Shown: one piece after another, positions 54,775-62,955 of the stretch
Layout of the letters: each line of letters opens with the position of its first letter
How positions within the stretch are numbered: the stretch's first letter is position 1
Assembly (NCBI RefSeq): GCF_026646375.1
Contig: NZ_JAIPPU010000018.1
Location: 1-64,000 of the forward strand
Source of the DNA: Acetobacterium wieringae
GTDB taxonomy: Bacteria > Bacillota > Clostridia > Eubacteriales > Eubacteriaceae
DNA: 64,000 bases
Direction of reading: 5' to 3'
The notes under the pieces: generated by a model
Told to the model about the DNA's origin: nothing
Database searches by the model: none
Seen by the model: only the letters and a program-made list of their open reading frames with translations
Position numbers and translations under genes: made by a program

Positions 54775-55423
54775 TTCAATGACTGGCCTCATTGCTCAGG
54801 GAACATTGGAAACCCTCTATATGACCTTGGCCTCAACACTCTTGGCCTATCTGATCGGATTACCCATGGGGGTTTTGCTGGTCACCAGCGATTCCGAGGG
54901 GATTGTGCCAATGAAGGTACTCAACCAGGTGCTTAATATTGTTGTTAATATTACTCGATCGATTCCGTTTTTGATTTTACTGATAGCGGTGATTCCGCTG
55001 ACTCGGATGATCACCGGAACCACTATCGGATCTACGGCTACGATTGTCCCGCTGGTGATTGCTGCAGCTCCGTTTATTGCCCGGCTAGTGGAGTCGTCCA
55101 TTAAAGAGGTGGATTACGGCATTATTGAGGCCTCTTTGTCAATGGGAGCCAGCCCGATACAAGTGGTGACCAAGGTGATGATCCCTGAAGCAAAGCCGTC
55201 TTTGATTATTGGGGCGGCGATTGCGACGACCACCATCTTAGGCTATTCAGCGATGGCCGGGATTGTTGGTGGCGGTGGTCTGGGGGATATCGCCATTCGT
55301 TTTGGTTACTATCGCTATGAAACCGGAATGATGGTGATTACCGTGGTGCTACTCGTTTTAATTGTTCAGTTGTTCCAGGAAGTGGGGATGAAAATTGCCC
55401 AGAAACAGGATCGCCGAAAATAA
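54764..55423 (+). CDS. metI: Methionine ABC transporter permease
   Basis: The start is fixed by AGGAGG nine bases upstream and overlaps the metN end by 11 bases. The 219-aa protein has five to six hydrophobic segments and the EAA-type motif IEASLSMGASPIQVVTKVMIPEAKPSLI that contacts MetN. It also has the family NITRSIPFLILLIAVIPL segment. The length is normal for MetI. It is followed by metQ after about 115 bases. Confidence 0.94.
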   Translation: MWDSSMTGLIAQGTLETLYMTLASTLLAYLIGLPMGVLLVTSDSEGIVPMKVLNQVLNIVVNITRSIPFLILLIAVIPLTRMITGTTIGSTATIVPLVIAAAPFIARLVESSIKEVDYGIIEASLSMGASPIQVVTKVMIPEAKPSLIIGAAIATTTILGYSAMAGIVGGGGLGDIAIRFGYYRYETGMMVITVVLLVLIVQLFQEVGMKIAQKQDRRK

Positions 55424-55537
55424 CGAGTCGGATTCGATGATCAGCAGCTGATTATGGTTGACAGCAGATGAACTTCGTGCTATATTACATATTATTCAAC
55501 TAGGGATTATATGAAAAGAAATGAAAAGGAGAAGATC

Positions 55538-56350
55538 ATGAAGAAATTAGGTTCAGTATTATTAATTAGTGTTATCGGTTTGGCCCTATTTACCGGCTGT
55601 TCTGCAAAGGGAACAGATGAAAAAACCATTGTAGTCGGAGCGAGTCCGGCGCCACATGCCGAAATTCTGGCTGTTGCCGGCGACGTGTTAAAAGAAGACG
55701 GGTATACACTTGAAATCAAAGAATTCACCGATTATGTTCAGCCGAATTTAACCCTGGAAAATAAAGAGCTGGATGCCAACTTTTTCCAGCACCTCCCTTA
55801 TCTGGAAGATTTTAATGTGAAAAACAACACCAAACTGGTAAGTGCAGGCGTGGTTCACTATGAACCATTGGGCTTATATCCTGGGAAGATCAAGAGCTTG
55901 GATGCGATCGCCAATGGTGCGACCATCGCCATTCCCAACGATACCACCAATGAAGCCCGAGCGCTACTGTTGTTGGAGACCATTGGTTTGATCAAGGTTG
56001 ATCCCAATGCCGGTTTGGAAGCAACACCAAAAGATGTTATTGAAAACCCGAAAAACATTGTCTTTAAAGAACTGGAAGCAGCACAACTGGCCCGATCATT
56101 ACCAGATGTTGATTTAGCCGTCATTAATGGTAATTATGCCATTGAAGCCGGATTAAACGCCGGAACTGATGCCATTGCCAAAGAAGAAAAAGATTCACTG
56201 GCAGCTCAGACATATGCGAATATTGTTGCTGTTCGAGCGGGCGATGAAAAAAGTGAAAAAACGTTGGCACTGATGAAAGCATTGCAAAGCGAAAAAGTCG
56301 TCAACTTTATCGAAAGCAATTATCAGGGTGCCGTCGTACCAATGTCTTAA
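55538..56350 (+). CDS. metQ: Methionine-binding lipoprotein
   Basis: MetQ is the outer-surface binding protein of the transporter. The start is ATG 55538, eight bases after AAGGAG. The 270-aa product has a lipoprotein signal with lipobox LFTGC (Cys at about 20). The family sequence VGASPAPHAEIL follows, with LEIKEFTDYVQPNLTLENKELDANFFQHLPYL. A terminator follows directly. It may have its own weak promoter in the 115-base gap. Confidence 0.94.
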   Translation: MKKLGSVLLISVIGLALFTGCSAKGTDEKTIVVGASPAPHAEILAVAGDVLKEDGYTLEIKEFTDYVQPNLTLENKELDANFFQHLPYLEDFNVKNNTKLVSAGVVHYEPLGLYPGKIKSLDAIANGATIAIPNDTTNEARALLLLETIGLIKVDPNAGLEATPKDVIENPKNIVFKELEAAQLARSLPDVDLAVINGNYAIEAGLNAGTDAIAKEEKDSLAAQTYANIVAVRAGDEKSEKTLALMKALQSEKVVNFIESNYQGAVVPMS

Positions 56351-56364
56351 GTCAAAATATCCGG

Positions 56365-56395
56365 GAAACGTCTCTAATTGAGGCGTTTCTTTTTT
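56365..56395 (+). terminator. Terminator of the met operon
   Basis: GAAACGtCTC at 56365-56374 pairs with GAGgCGTTTC at 56380-56389, followed by TTTTTTG. Confidence 0.85.
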
Positions 56396-56409
56396 GTTTA
56401 AAAATAATC

Positions 56410-56439
56410 TTGCATCGGTCAAATAAATTGTGATATTAT
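56410..56439 (+). promoter_or_regulatory. Promoter of the glycine-riboswitch transcript
   Basis: TTGCAT at 56410-56415, 18-base spacer, TATTAT at 56434-56439. The aptamer begins about 25 bases later. Confidence 0.55.
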
Positions 56440-56463
56440 TTTAACGCTGTTGTAAAATTACAG

Positions 56464-56611
56464 CACTCTGGAGAGTCTCAAAGATGAGCGCCGAAGGTGT
56501 ACCCCTGAAAAATAAATTTGGCAACGATTGATATTTCAGGCTATCTCTCAGGCAAAAGGACAGAGCAACCCATTGGAGTTGTTCTCCCTCTTCACAATTA
56601 AGAGAAGGAGG
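56464..56611 (+). promoter_or_regulatory. Single glycine riboswitch with a stem over the ribosome binding site
   Basis: The aptamer runs from about 56464 to 56566. CTCTGGAGAG, the GCGCCGAAGG core, CTATCTCTCAGGCAAAAGGACAGAG and the closing P1 (ACTCTG with CAGAG) match the glycine aptamer consensus. Only one aptamer is present. After it, CTCcCTCTT (56584-56592) can pair with AAGAGaAGGAG (56600-56610) and cover AAGGAGG, the binding site of the symporter gene. This points to translational control. Confidence 0.9.
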
Positions 56612-56617
56612 AACAAA

Positions 56618-58033
56618 ATGTTTCAACAAGTTAATGAATTTTTAGTATGGTTTGACGACCTCGTATGGGGTGTGCCATTGATTGTGCTGATTCTGGCGGT
56701 GGGTATTTTCCTGACGATCCGTTTGCATGGGCTTCAGATCCGCTACCTACCCAAAGCGTTGAAGTACATGCTGAAAAATGAAGAAGGTGGTAAAGGGGAG
56801 GTAACCAGTTTTGGAGCCCTGTGCACGGCCCTTTCAGCGACCGTCGGAACCGGGAATATTGTAGGTGTTGCCACTGCCATTGTTGCCGGAGGTCCAGGTG
56901 CGTTGTTTTGGATGTGGATTGCCGCTTTATTCGGGATGGCAACCAAATTTGCCGAAGGTGTCTTGGCGATTAAGTACCGCGTCATCGAATCGGATGGACA
57001 TGTTCTGGGCGGTCCTTTTTACTACATCGAAAACGGAATGGGACTCAAGTGGCGCTGGCTGGCAAAAGTATTTGCTTTTTTTGGTGCTGGGGTTGGATTG
57101 TTGGGAATTGGAACCTTTACCCAGGTTAATGGAATTGCCAGTGCGGCTAATAATTTCTTTGATCCCAATAACCAATGGACAGTCAATCTCTTGGGAATGG
57201 ATTATTCCTGGAGTGTCGTGATTACCGGAACCATTGTTACGGTTTTTGTGGGACTGGTGGTAATTGGTGGTCTGAAACGAATTGCCAATGTTTCCCAGAT
57301 TATTGTCCCATTTATGATGGTTATTTATGTTTTATGTTGTGCGTTAATATTAATTACCAATGCTGGATTAATACCGGCAGCCATTACTGAAATTATTGCC
57401 AGTGCGTTTGGTTTTCGTGCGGTAGCTGGTGGAGCCCTGGGAGCGGTACTTGTTGCCATGCAGAAAGGGATTGCCCGGGGAATCTTCTCCAATGAGGCAG
57501 GCCTTGGCAGTGCGCCGATTGCTGCTGCCGCAGCCAAAACCAATGAGCCGGTACGGCAGGGGCTGGTTTCAATGACCGGAACCTTTTTAGATACCATTGT
57601 GGTCTGTACCATGACAGGATTGGCGATCGTTTTAACCGGATCCTGGAACATTGGTTTAGAAGGAGTAGCGGTGACTACCAATGCGTTTCAGGCAGGGTTG
57701 CCTTTTGCCCCGGAAGTTAGTTCGTTTCTGCTGATGACCTGTTTGGTATTCTTTGCCTTTACCACTATTTTGGGCTGGAATTATTACGGAGAACGTTGTC
57801 TGGAATATCTGTCAAATGGAAAAATGAAGGCTGTTTTAACTTATCGCTATTTGTATATTCTGGCGGTGTTTATTGGGCCATTTATGACTGTTTCAGCAGT
57901 TTGGACGATTGCGGACATTTTTAATGGGTTGATGGCATTGCCCAACCTGATTGCATTAATGGCATTGAGTGGGGTAGTAGTAGCTGAAACCCGTACCTAC
58001 ATTAAAAAAATTAAAAATAAAGAAGTCGAATAG
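56618..58033 (+). CDS. Sodium:alanine/glycine symporter (AGCS family)
   Basis: The family imports alanine or glycine with sodium. The start ATG 56618 lies eight bases after AAGGAGG; a longer ORF reading back to 56528 runs through the riboswitch. The 471-aa protein has about ten hydrophobic segments, an N-terminal VGTGNIVGVATAIVAGGPGALFWMW stretch and the family block KGIARGIFSNEAGLGSAPIAAAAAKT. Control by glycine agrees with a glycine or alanine role. Direction of control (on or off) is not certain from the sequence alone. Confidence 0.94.
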   Translation: MFQQVNEFLVWFDDLVWGVPLIVLILAVGIFLTIRLHGLQIRYLPKALKYMLKNEEGGKGEVTSFGALCTALSATVGTGNIVGVATAIVAGGPGALFWMWIAALFGMATKFAEGVLAIKYRVIESDGHVLGGPFYYIENGMGLKWRWLAKVFAFFGAGVGLLGIGTFTQVNGIASAANNFFDPNNQWTVNLLGMDYSWSVVITGTIVTVFVGLVVIGGLKRIANVSQIIVPFMMVIYVLCCALILITNAGLIPAAITEIIASAFGFRAVAGGALGAVLVAMQKGIARGIFSNEAGLGSAPIAAAAAKTNEPVRQGLVSMTGTFLDTIVVCTMTGLAIVLTGSWNIGLEGVAVTTNAFQAGLPFAPEVSSFLLMTCLVFFAFTTILGWNYYGERCLEYLSNGKMKAVLTYRYLYILAVFIGPFMTVSAVWTIADIFNGLMALPNLIALMALSGVVVAETRTYIKKIKNKEVE

Positions 58034-58048
58034 TAATCAATTTCAAAT

Positions 58049-58089
58049 AAAAAAAGCCCCAATGAGCGTAGTTTTCATTGGGGTTTTTT
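58049..58089. terminator. Bidirectional terminator
   Basis: GCCCCAATGA (to 58065) pairs with TCATTGGGG (58075-58083), flanked by a run of A on the left and T on the right. It serves the symporter gene and the converging small secreted protein gene. Confidence 0.88.
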
Positions 58090-58106
58090 CGTGAAAGGAT
58101 TAATTG

Positions 58107-58448
58107 TTATCGAGCTCTTCCGCCATGTCGCATACCGGAACCATCTTGAGGATGGGTGCCGCCGCCGATATCACAAACGCCATCGCCGTCTTCATCGACA
58201 AAGTTACCTGATCCACCGCCATATCCGGCGCCACCAGTACCAACAGGATTACCAGTGAGATCGCAGATACCATCGCCGTCAGCATCACCGGTTCCCTGAC
58301 AATTCGCATATTGTCGATCGCCGCCATTGCCTTGGCCAACACCTGTTCCATCACAGGCGCCTTGTCCATTGCCGCCAGCGGCAAAGGTTGTACCTGCAGT
58401 TGCTAACATCAATGCTAATGATGTGACTAGGATTAATTTCTTTTTCAT
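58107..58448 (-). CDS. Small secreted glycine-rich protein with two DxDxDG loops
   Basis: The 113-aa protein begins with a clear signal peptide (MKKK then a hydrophobic core, cut near ATA/TFAA at about residue 24). The mature part is very rich in Gly and Asp. It has two loops, DADGDGICD at 55-63 and DEDGDGVCD at 85-93, which resemble calcium-binding thrombospondin type 3 or dockerin-like loops, and five cysteines. I do not recognise a specific family; proteins with (F/Y)VDxxGDGxCD repeats are common in Bacillota. It is divergent from the two-component pair. A GGAGG site precedes the start. Confidence 0.8.
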   Translation of the reverse strand: MKKKLILVTSLALMLATAGTTFAAGGNGQGACDGTGVGQGNGGDRQYANCQGTGDADGDGICDLTGNPVGTGGAGYGGGSGNFVDEDGDGVCDIGGGTHPQDGSGMRHGGRAR

Positions 58449-58507
58449 TGTGAATTCCTCCGTTTTTTTTGTGATTTTTTAACTGTTTTGATTATACAAT
58501 TTGTTTA

Positions 58508-58696
58508 TGTCATTTATGTGTCAGCTTTGAAAAAACATTGGGCAAACCAGAAGACTGGCAATTAAAAGATGGAGGCTGGTATGATAAAAACAATTGCTTA
58601 AAGGAAAGACAAACACTGGGATGCTATGCTAAGATATAATTGTAAGCTGGCCTTTATGAAACCTGAAAAAGCATAAGTTTTGACACAGAAGTGTCA
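58508..58696. promoter_or_regulatory. TGTCA boxes between the secreted protein and the two-component genes
   Basis: TGTCA occurs at 58508-58512 and 58519-58523, 11 bases apart, a spacing typical of OmpR-family sites. Near the regulator gene, TGACAC (58681-58686) and GTGTCA (58691-58696) form an inverted repeat. The response regulator may bind both. The gap 58449-58737 holds no other gene I can see. Confidence 0.4.
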
Positions 58697-58737
58697 TCAA
58701 AAAATGTTAAACTGACAAAACGTTGTGGAGGTATATA

Positions 58738-59409
58738 ATGAAAGGTATTCGTATATTAGTGGCTGAAGATGAAGATAAACTTCGGGAAATCGTTTTGAAA
58801 TATTTGAAAAAAGAAGGCTATGATGGCTTTGGGGCGGCTGATGGAGAAGAAGCATTGGATCTTTGGGCAGAAAAGCAACCAGACTGTATTATTCTGGATG
58901 TAACCATGCCTAAAATGGATGGGTTTGAAGTGCTGGAAGAAATAAGAGAAACCGATAATGTACCAGTCATCATGTTGACTGCCCGAAGAGAAGAAGAAGA
59001 TAAGATTCAAGGATTTGAAGTTGGTGCAGATGATTATGTGACCAAACCCTTCAGTCCCCGAGAATTAATGGTTCGAATCAAAGCGTTGCTAAAAAGAAGC
59101 GGCGTTGCGACAACCGAGAACAAGCTAGACGTATGTGGGATGATGTTAAATTCAGATGAACGTCAAATGACGATCAACAATGAAAATATCAGTCTGACAC
59201 AAAAAGAATTTGAGATTTTAAGTTATTTTATTAATCATCAGAAACTCGTGTTAACCCGAGAACAGATTCTTGATCGCGTTTGGGGATATGACTATGAGGG
59301 TGATATGCGTGTCGTTGATACGACCATCAAACGATTACGCAAAAAAATGGGGGAAAAAGGAGAATGTATTCAAACCGTCCGGGGTATGGGATATAAATTT
59401 AAAGAATGA
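58738..59409 (+). CDS. OmpR-family response regulator
   Basis: The start ATG 58738 lies after GGAGGT; an ATG at 58723 is part of the leader. The receiver domain has E10-D11-E12 and phospho-acceptor D54 in ILDVTMPKMDG, then LTARREEEDK and the lysine in YVTKPF. The C-terminal winged helix ends in RGMGYKFKE. The length is 223 aa. The stop overlaps the kinase start by four bases (ATGA). Target genes probably include the divergent secreted-protein gene. Confidence 0.95.
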   Translation: MKGIRILVAEDEDKLREIVLKYLKKEGYDGFGAADGEEALDLWAEKQPDCIILDVTMPKMDGFEVLEEIRETDNVPVIMLTARREEEDKIQGFEVGADDYVTKPFSPRELMVRIKALLKRSGVATTENKLDVCGMMLNSDERQMTINNENISLTQKEFEILSYFINHQKLVLTREQILDRVWGYDYEGDMRVVDTTIKRLRKKMGEKGECIQTVRGMGYKFKE

Positions 59410-61046
59410 GAAGTTCTATTTTTTCGCGATTGATGTTTTATCTGGGTGTCTTTTTTCTGATTCTCTGCAGTTTAACCTATTATGTATTGGGATCATATTT
59501 TGAAGTTTATTATACTCAAAGCAGAACGCAGGCTTTGATCGAAAAAACTGAAGAAGTACGGGCAATTTACAATCAGGACGGATTAACCCCGGAACTGCAA
59601 GCGCTGATTGAAAGTGCTGAAGAAGGCGGCACAGTGATACAAATTATCCAAAAAGAGACAGGAACTGAGGAAAGTAAGAATAGTGTTTTTAACAAAGCGA
59701 TACTAACGCAGGAATTTAATCAGGAGGAGACAAATCAGGTTGGATCATTAAGTAAAATGGTGATTCAAACGGAGCGATTGGCGGCTGGTGGCGAGCATAA
59801 TGGAACCGGGAGTGGATCAGGAGACGGAGCTGGTAGTGGATCGGGTTCAGGAGGTGGTTCTGGAAACGGAGCCGGGAGTGGACATGGAGATGGAACCGGC
59901 AGCGGTTCGGGTAATGGTACCGGTTCAGGCCAGGGGCAGCAGAATAGTGTCGAAAGTCAGGTAGCTGATCATCCCGAAGGGGAGAGCTTCGTGATTGTTT
60001 TGGGAAATAATGAACACCAGGTTGAATGGTTAACGCATAAAGTTATCGCCAGTGATGGAACCCAGATCATTGGTAGAATTCCGTTGTATTCTGTTCACGA
60101 TGTCATCGAAATTGTTGAAAATTTCCTGCTAACTTTTTTAATTACAGTCTTTGTATTCTCTTTAATCTTTGCGTATTTCTTTTCGCGCAGTATATCAAAA
60201 CCGATTGTCCGTTTAAATCGTATTTCCAAAGAAATGGGCAATCTCAATTTTACGCAAAAATATCAGGGAAACCGGAAAGATGAAATTGGGCAGTTGGGAG
60301 AAACATTGAATCATATCTCCGATGAATTGGAAGACGCTATTTTAAAACTTCAGGAAGAATTGAATAAAGAACGGGCATTTGAAAAAATGAGACAGCGCTT
60401 CACCGCCCAGGTGTCCCATGAGATCCAGACACCGCTGGCAGTTATCAAGAGCTATGCAGAGGCATTAGAGGACGGCATTCTTGAAAATCGCGATGAAGAG
60501 CAGGACTATTATAAAACCATACAAAAAGAAGCCGACAAGATCAGCGGCATTGCCAGTGATTTATTGGATCTGGCACAAATTGAATCGGGTGCTTATCAAC
60601 TAAAAAAAGAAATGGTTTCTGGTGTCGAGGTGGTTGCTTCAGTCGTTGATCGCTTTACGCATACATATCCCGAAAAAAATATTGTTTTTGAAAACAGTTG
60701 TAACGCAGAGCTTAAAATCAATATGGATCGTAAGCGGATGGAACAGGTTTTTTATAATCTTTTAAACAATGCCATCAAACATGTCAGCCCAACTGACGGA
60801 ATTATTCTGGTTGGTTGCAAAATCCAGGAAAATGAGTGGATTGTTTCTGTTTATAATGTGGGTAAGTCGATTCCGGAAAATGAGATCAATCAGATCTGGG
60901 AATATTTTTATAAGGCGCAATCGGATAAAAAAGGCACCGGTTTGGGCCTGGCAATCGTCAAAGGCATCATTATCTGCCATGGCGGCAAGGTGGCTGTGGA
61001 TAACCGGGATAATGGGGTGTGGTTTGAAGTGCGGTTGCCACTGTAA
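59406..61046 (+). CDS. Sensor histidine kinase with Gly/Ser-rich outer domain
   Basis: The 546-aa protein has membrane segments at about 9-30 and 239-260. The outer domain (31-238) contains a low-complexity tract of alternating Gly and Ser with Asn, Asp, Thr and His at 133-177, built from GGN-TCN-type repeats at 59802-59936. A HAMP domain (about 261-313), HisKA with H338 in HEIQTP and an HATPase domain with NLLNNAIKH and GTGLGLAI complete it. It is paired with the regulator just upstream. Its tract composition resembles that of the small divergent secreted protein. Confidence 0.92.
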   Translation: MRSSIFSRLMFYLGVFFLILCSLTYYVLGSYFEVYYTQSRTQALIEKTEEVRAIYNQDGLTPELQALIESAEEGGTVIQIIQKETGTEESKNSVFNKAILTQEFNQEETNQVGSLSKMVIQTERLAAGGEHNGTGSGSGDGAGSGSGSGGGSGNGAGSGHGDGTGSGSGNGTGSGQGQQNSVESQVADHPEGESFVIVLGNNEHQVEWLTHKVIASDGTQIIGRIPLYSVHDVIEIVENFLLTFLITVFVFSLIFAYFFSRSISKPIVRLNRISKEMGNLNFTQKYQGNRKDEIGQLGETLNHISDELEDAILKLQEELNKERAFEKMRQRFTAQVSHEIQTPLAVIKSYAEALEDGILENRDEEQDYYKTIQKEADKISGIASDLLDLAQIESGAYQLKKEMVSGVEVVASVVDRFTHTYPEKNIVFENSCNAELKINMDRKRMEQVFYNLLNNAIKHVSPTDGIILVGCKIQENEWIVSVYNVGKSIPENEINQIWEYFYKAQSDKKGTGLGLAIVKGIIICHGGKVAVDNRDNGVWFEVRLPL

Positions 61047-61082
61047 AAACTTCAAAAATAGAATTTTCAAAAGCCTCAGATA

Positions 61083-61091
61083 TGATATAAT
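61083..61091 (+). promoter_or_regulatory. Extended -10 promoter of cobT
   Basis: TGATATAAT is an extended -10 element. A weak TTCAAA lies further upstream. The cobT start is 34 bases after it, with AGGAGAT as binding site. Confidence 0.55.
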
Positions 61092-61124
61092 GAGAAAAAA
61101 CAGTCGAATTGACAGGAGATAAGA

Positions 61125-62177
61125 ATGAGTTTGTTAAATGAAACATTGGAAAAAATCCAACCACTCAATGAAGAAATGATGAAAACCGCCAAGGATCGGG
61201 TCGATTTTTTGCTTAAACCAGTGGGCAGTCTGGGAACCCTGGAAGAGATCGCCGTCCAGTTAGCCGGTATCACCGGGGAAATGTACCCGGATGTCAGCAA
61301 AAAAGCGATGCTGGTGTTTGCTGCAGATCATGGTGTCTTCGAAGAAGGGGTTGCTGCGGCACCACAGGAAGTCACCGGCTTAATGGCGCAAATGGTTATG
61401 GCCGGAAAAAGTGGCGTGGCGGCTTTAAGTAAACAGGCAGGTGCCGACATTTTTGTTTGTGACGTGGGCATGAATGTTGACTTGGAACCGAAATCAAAAA
61501 TTCTCGATAAAAAAATCAGAAAAGCCACATCAAATATGCGAAAAGGTCCTGCGATGAGCCGGGAAGAAGCAATTCAATCACTGGAAGTAGGCATTGATGT
61601 AGCCCAACGGGCGATTAACAACGGCTATAACATTTTAGGTACTGGAGAAGTGGGGATTTCCAACACCACCGCCAGTGCAGCTATTATTTCAGCGCTTAGC
61701 GGTGTTGATGCCGGTGAGTTGACCGGTGCGGGAGCCAACCTGTCAGAAGAAAAGCAGGTGGTGAAAGCGCAGGTGATTCGGGATGCCATTGCATTGAATC
61801 AACCGGATAAAAATGATGCCATTGATGTGTTGGCAAAGGTTGGCGGATTCGAAATTGGTGCCATGGCGGGAGCGATGCTGGCCGGAGCGGCCAATCATAT
61901 TCCCGTATTGATCGATGGTTTTATCTCAACCGCCGCTGCGGCCATTGCCATTGGGATTAATTCGGATGTCAAAGGTTATTTGATTTGTTCGCATGCGTCA
62001 GCTGAAAAAGGAGCCGCCTATGCTTCCGAATTTATTGGCGCTAAACCATTTCTGAATATGGGGATGCGTTTGGGTGAAGGCAGCGGTGCGGCCATTGCCT
62101 TTAATATTGTCGAAGCAGCCCTGTATATGAATCGTGAAATGGCCACCTACGGTGATGTTGGCCTGGGGGTTGTTTAA
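61125..62177 (+). CDS. cobT: Nicotinate-nucleotide-dimethylbenzimidazole phosphoribosyltransferase
   Basis: CobT activates the lower base for attachment to cobamides. The sequence has GSLGTLEEIAVQLAGI, AADHGVFEEGVAAAPQEVT, NILGTGEVGISNTTASAAI, VLIDGFISTAAAAIA and the catalytic glutamate in GMRLGEGSGAA. The length of 350 aa is normal. It stands alone, with its own promoter and terminator, away from other cobamide genes. Acetogens need corrinoid cofactors for the Wood-Ljungdahl pathway, so the gene fits. The base used in this organism is not shown by the sequence. Confidence 0.95.
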   Translation: MSLLNETLEKIQPLNEEMMKTAKDRVDFLLKPVGSLGTLEEIAVQLAGITGEMYPDVSKKAMLVFAADHGVFEEGVAAAPQEVTGLMAQMVMAGKSGVAALSKQAGADIFVCDVGMNVDLEPKSKILDKKIRKATSNMRKGPAMSREEAIQSLEVGIDVAQRAINNGYNILGTGEVGISNTTASAAIISALSGVDAGELTGAGANLSEEKQVVKAQVIRDAIALNQPDKNDAIDVLAKVGGFEIGAMAGAMLAGAANHIPVLIDGFISTAAAAIAIGINSDVKGYLICSHASAEKGAAYASEFIGAKPFLNMGMRLGEGSGAAIAFNIVEAALYMNREMATYGDVGLGVV

Positions 62178-62190
62178 AAACTGAAATGAA

Positions 62191-62227
62191 AAACCGATAA
62201 AAGCATTCGCTTTTATCGGTTTTTTTA
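62191..62227. terminator. Bidirectional terminator of cobT
   Basis: AAACCGATAAAAGC at 62191-62204 pairs perfectly with GCTTTTATCGGTTT at 62209-62222, with a T-run to 62227. Confidence 0.92.
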
Positions 62228-62235
62228 ATGCGCGT

Positions 62236-62955
62236 TTAGAATTTTAAATCTTTTAAAATATAAATCTGAGCAGTCATAAAAATGAACCCATACACAATTC
62301 CCCCGAAGGCTGGTAATAATACCGCTGGGATGTTGAAAAACTCCATACCCCTAAAAGCAGAGAGGATCTCAAAAACCGGTGGAAAAATCCAGGTGATCAA
62401 GTTGGTTTGTGGAAAAAGGTCAGTCAGGGAACCTTTTGCAATACCCATGATCGTAACGAAAAACAAGAGAAGTACCGCTATTTTTCGGCTGGTAAAAATC
62501 CGGGGATGAAAAAAAGAACCGATCATTGCTCCGGTAAATGCCATTAAAAAATGAAGGATAAAACCGATAGCTACATCGTGAACCTGTAAGTTACGGGTGA
62601 ACAAGTGATAGTCACTGACAACATTATCGACAAGGGGATATAGGAGTCCAAGGAAACTCATGACAAAGCCGATAATCAGCAATACGGTCAACCGGCTCAG
62701 GTAATAAAGAGTATCGTTATTGACCCGGAGCAGAATCAGTTGTTCAGTAATTGGGTTTTCAAGTTCAGAGTAGCTGAATCCGACATAGGCCATGATACAG
62801 AAAAGCACCCCGGCTGATTCAGAAAAGCTCGAAACAATCGAAAAAGGCATAATCCCATATGCAGCAAATAAATAGCTCAGGTAAATTAAAAAGGGTAACA
62901 ATAATTTATAGGATTTGAGATAGGTTTTAAAGTGATAAATTAGTAGATGTTTCAT
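62236..62955 (-). CDS. ABC transporter membrane subunit, small
   Basis: The start is ATG 62955, overlapping the ATPase stop by four bases (ATGA); the longer reading to 63036 runs back into the ATPase gene. The 239-aa protein has about six hydrophobic segments and no recognised permease signature. Its coupling to the ATPase makes a transport role likely. A polar, charged N-terminus of about 16 residues (MKHLLIYHFKTYLKSYK) is typical of ABC-2-like permeases. The substrate is unknown. Confidence 0.8.
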   Translation of the reverse strand: MKHLLIYHFKTYLKSYKLLLPFLIYLSYLFAAYGIMPFSIVSSFSESAGVLFCIMAYVGFSYSELENPITEQLILLRVNNDTLYYLSRLTVLLIIGFVMSFLGLLYPLVDNVVSDYHLFTRNLQVHDVAIGFILHFLMAFTGAMIGSFFHPRIFTSRKIAVLLLFFVTIMGIAKGSLTDLFPQTNLITWIFPPVFEILSAFRGMEFFNIPAVLLPAFGGIVYGFIFMTAQIYILKDLKF

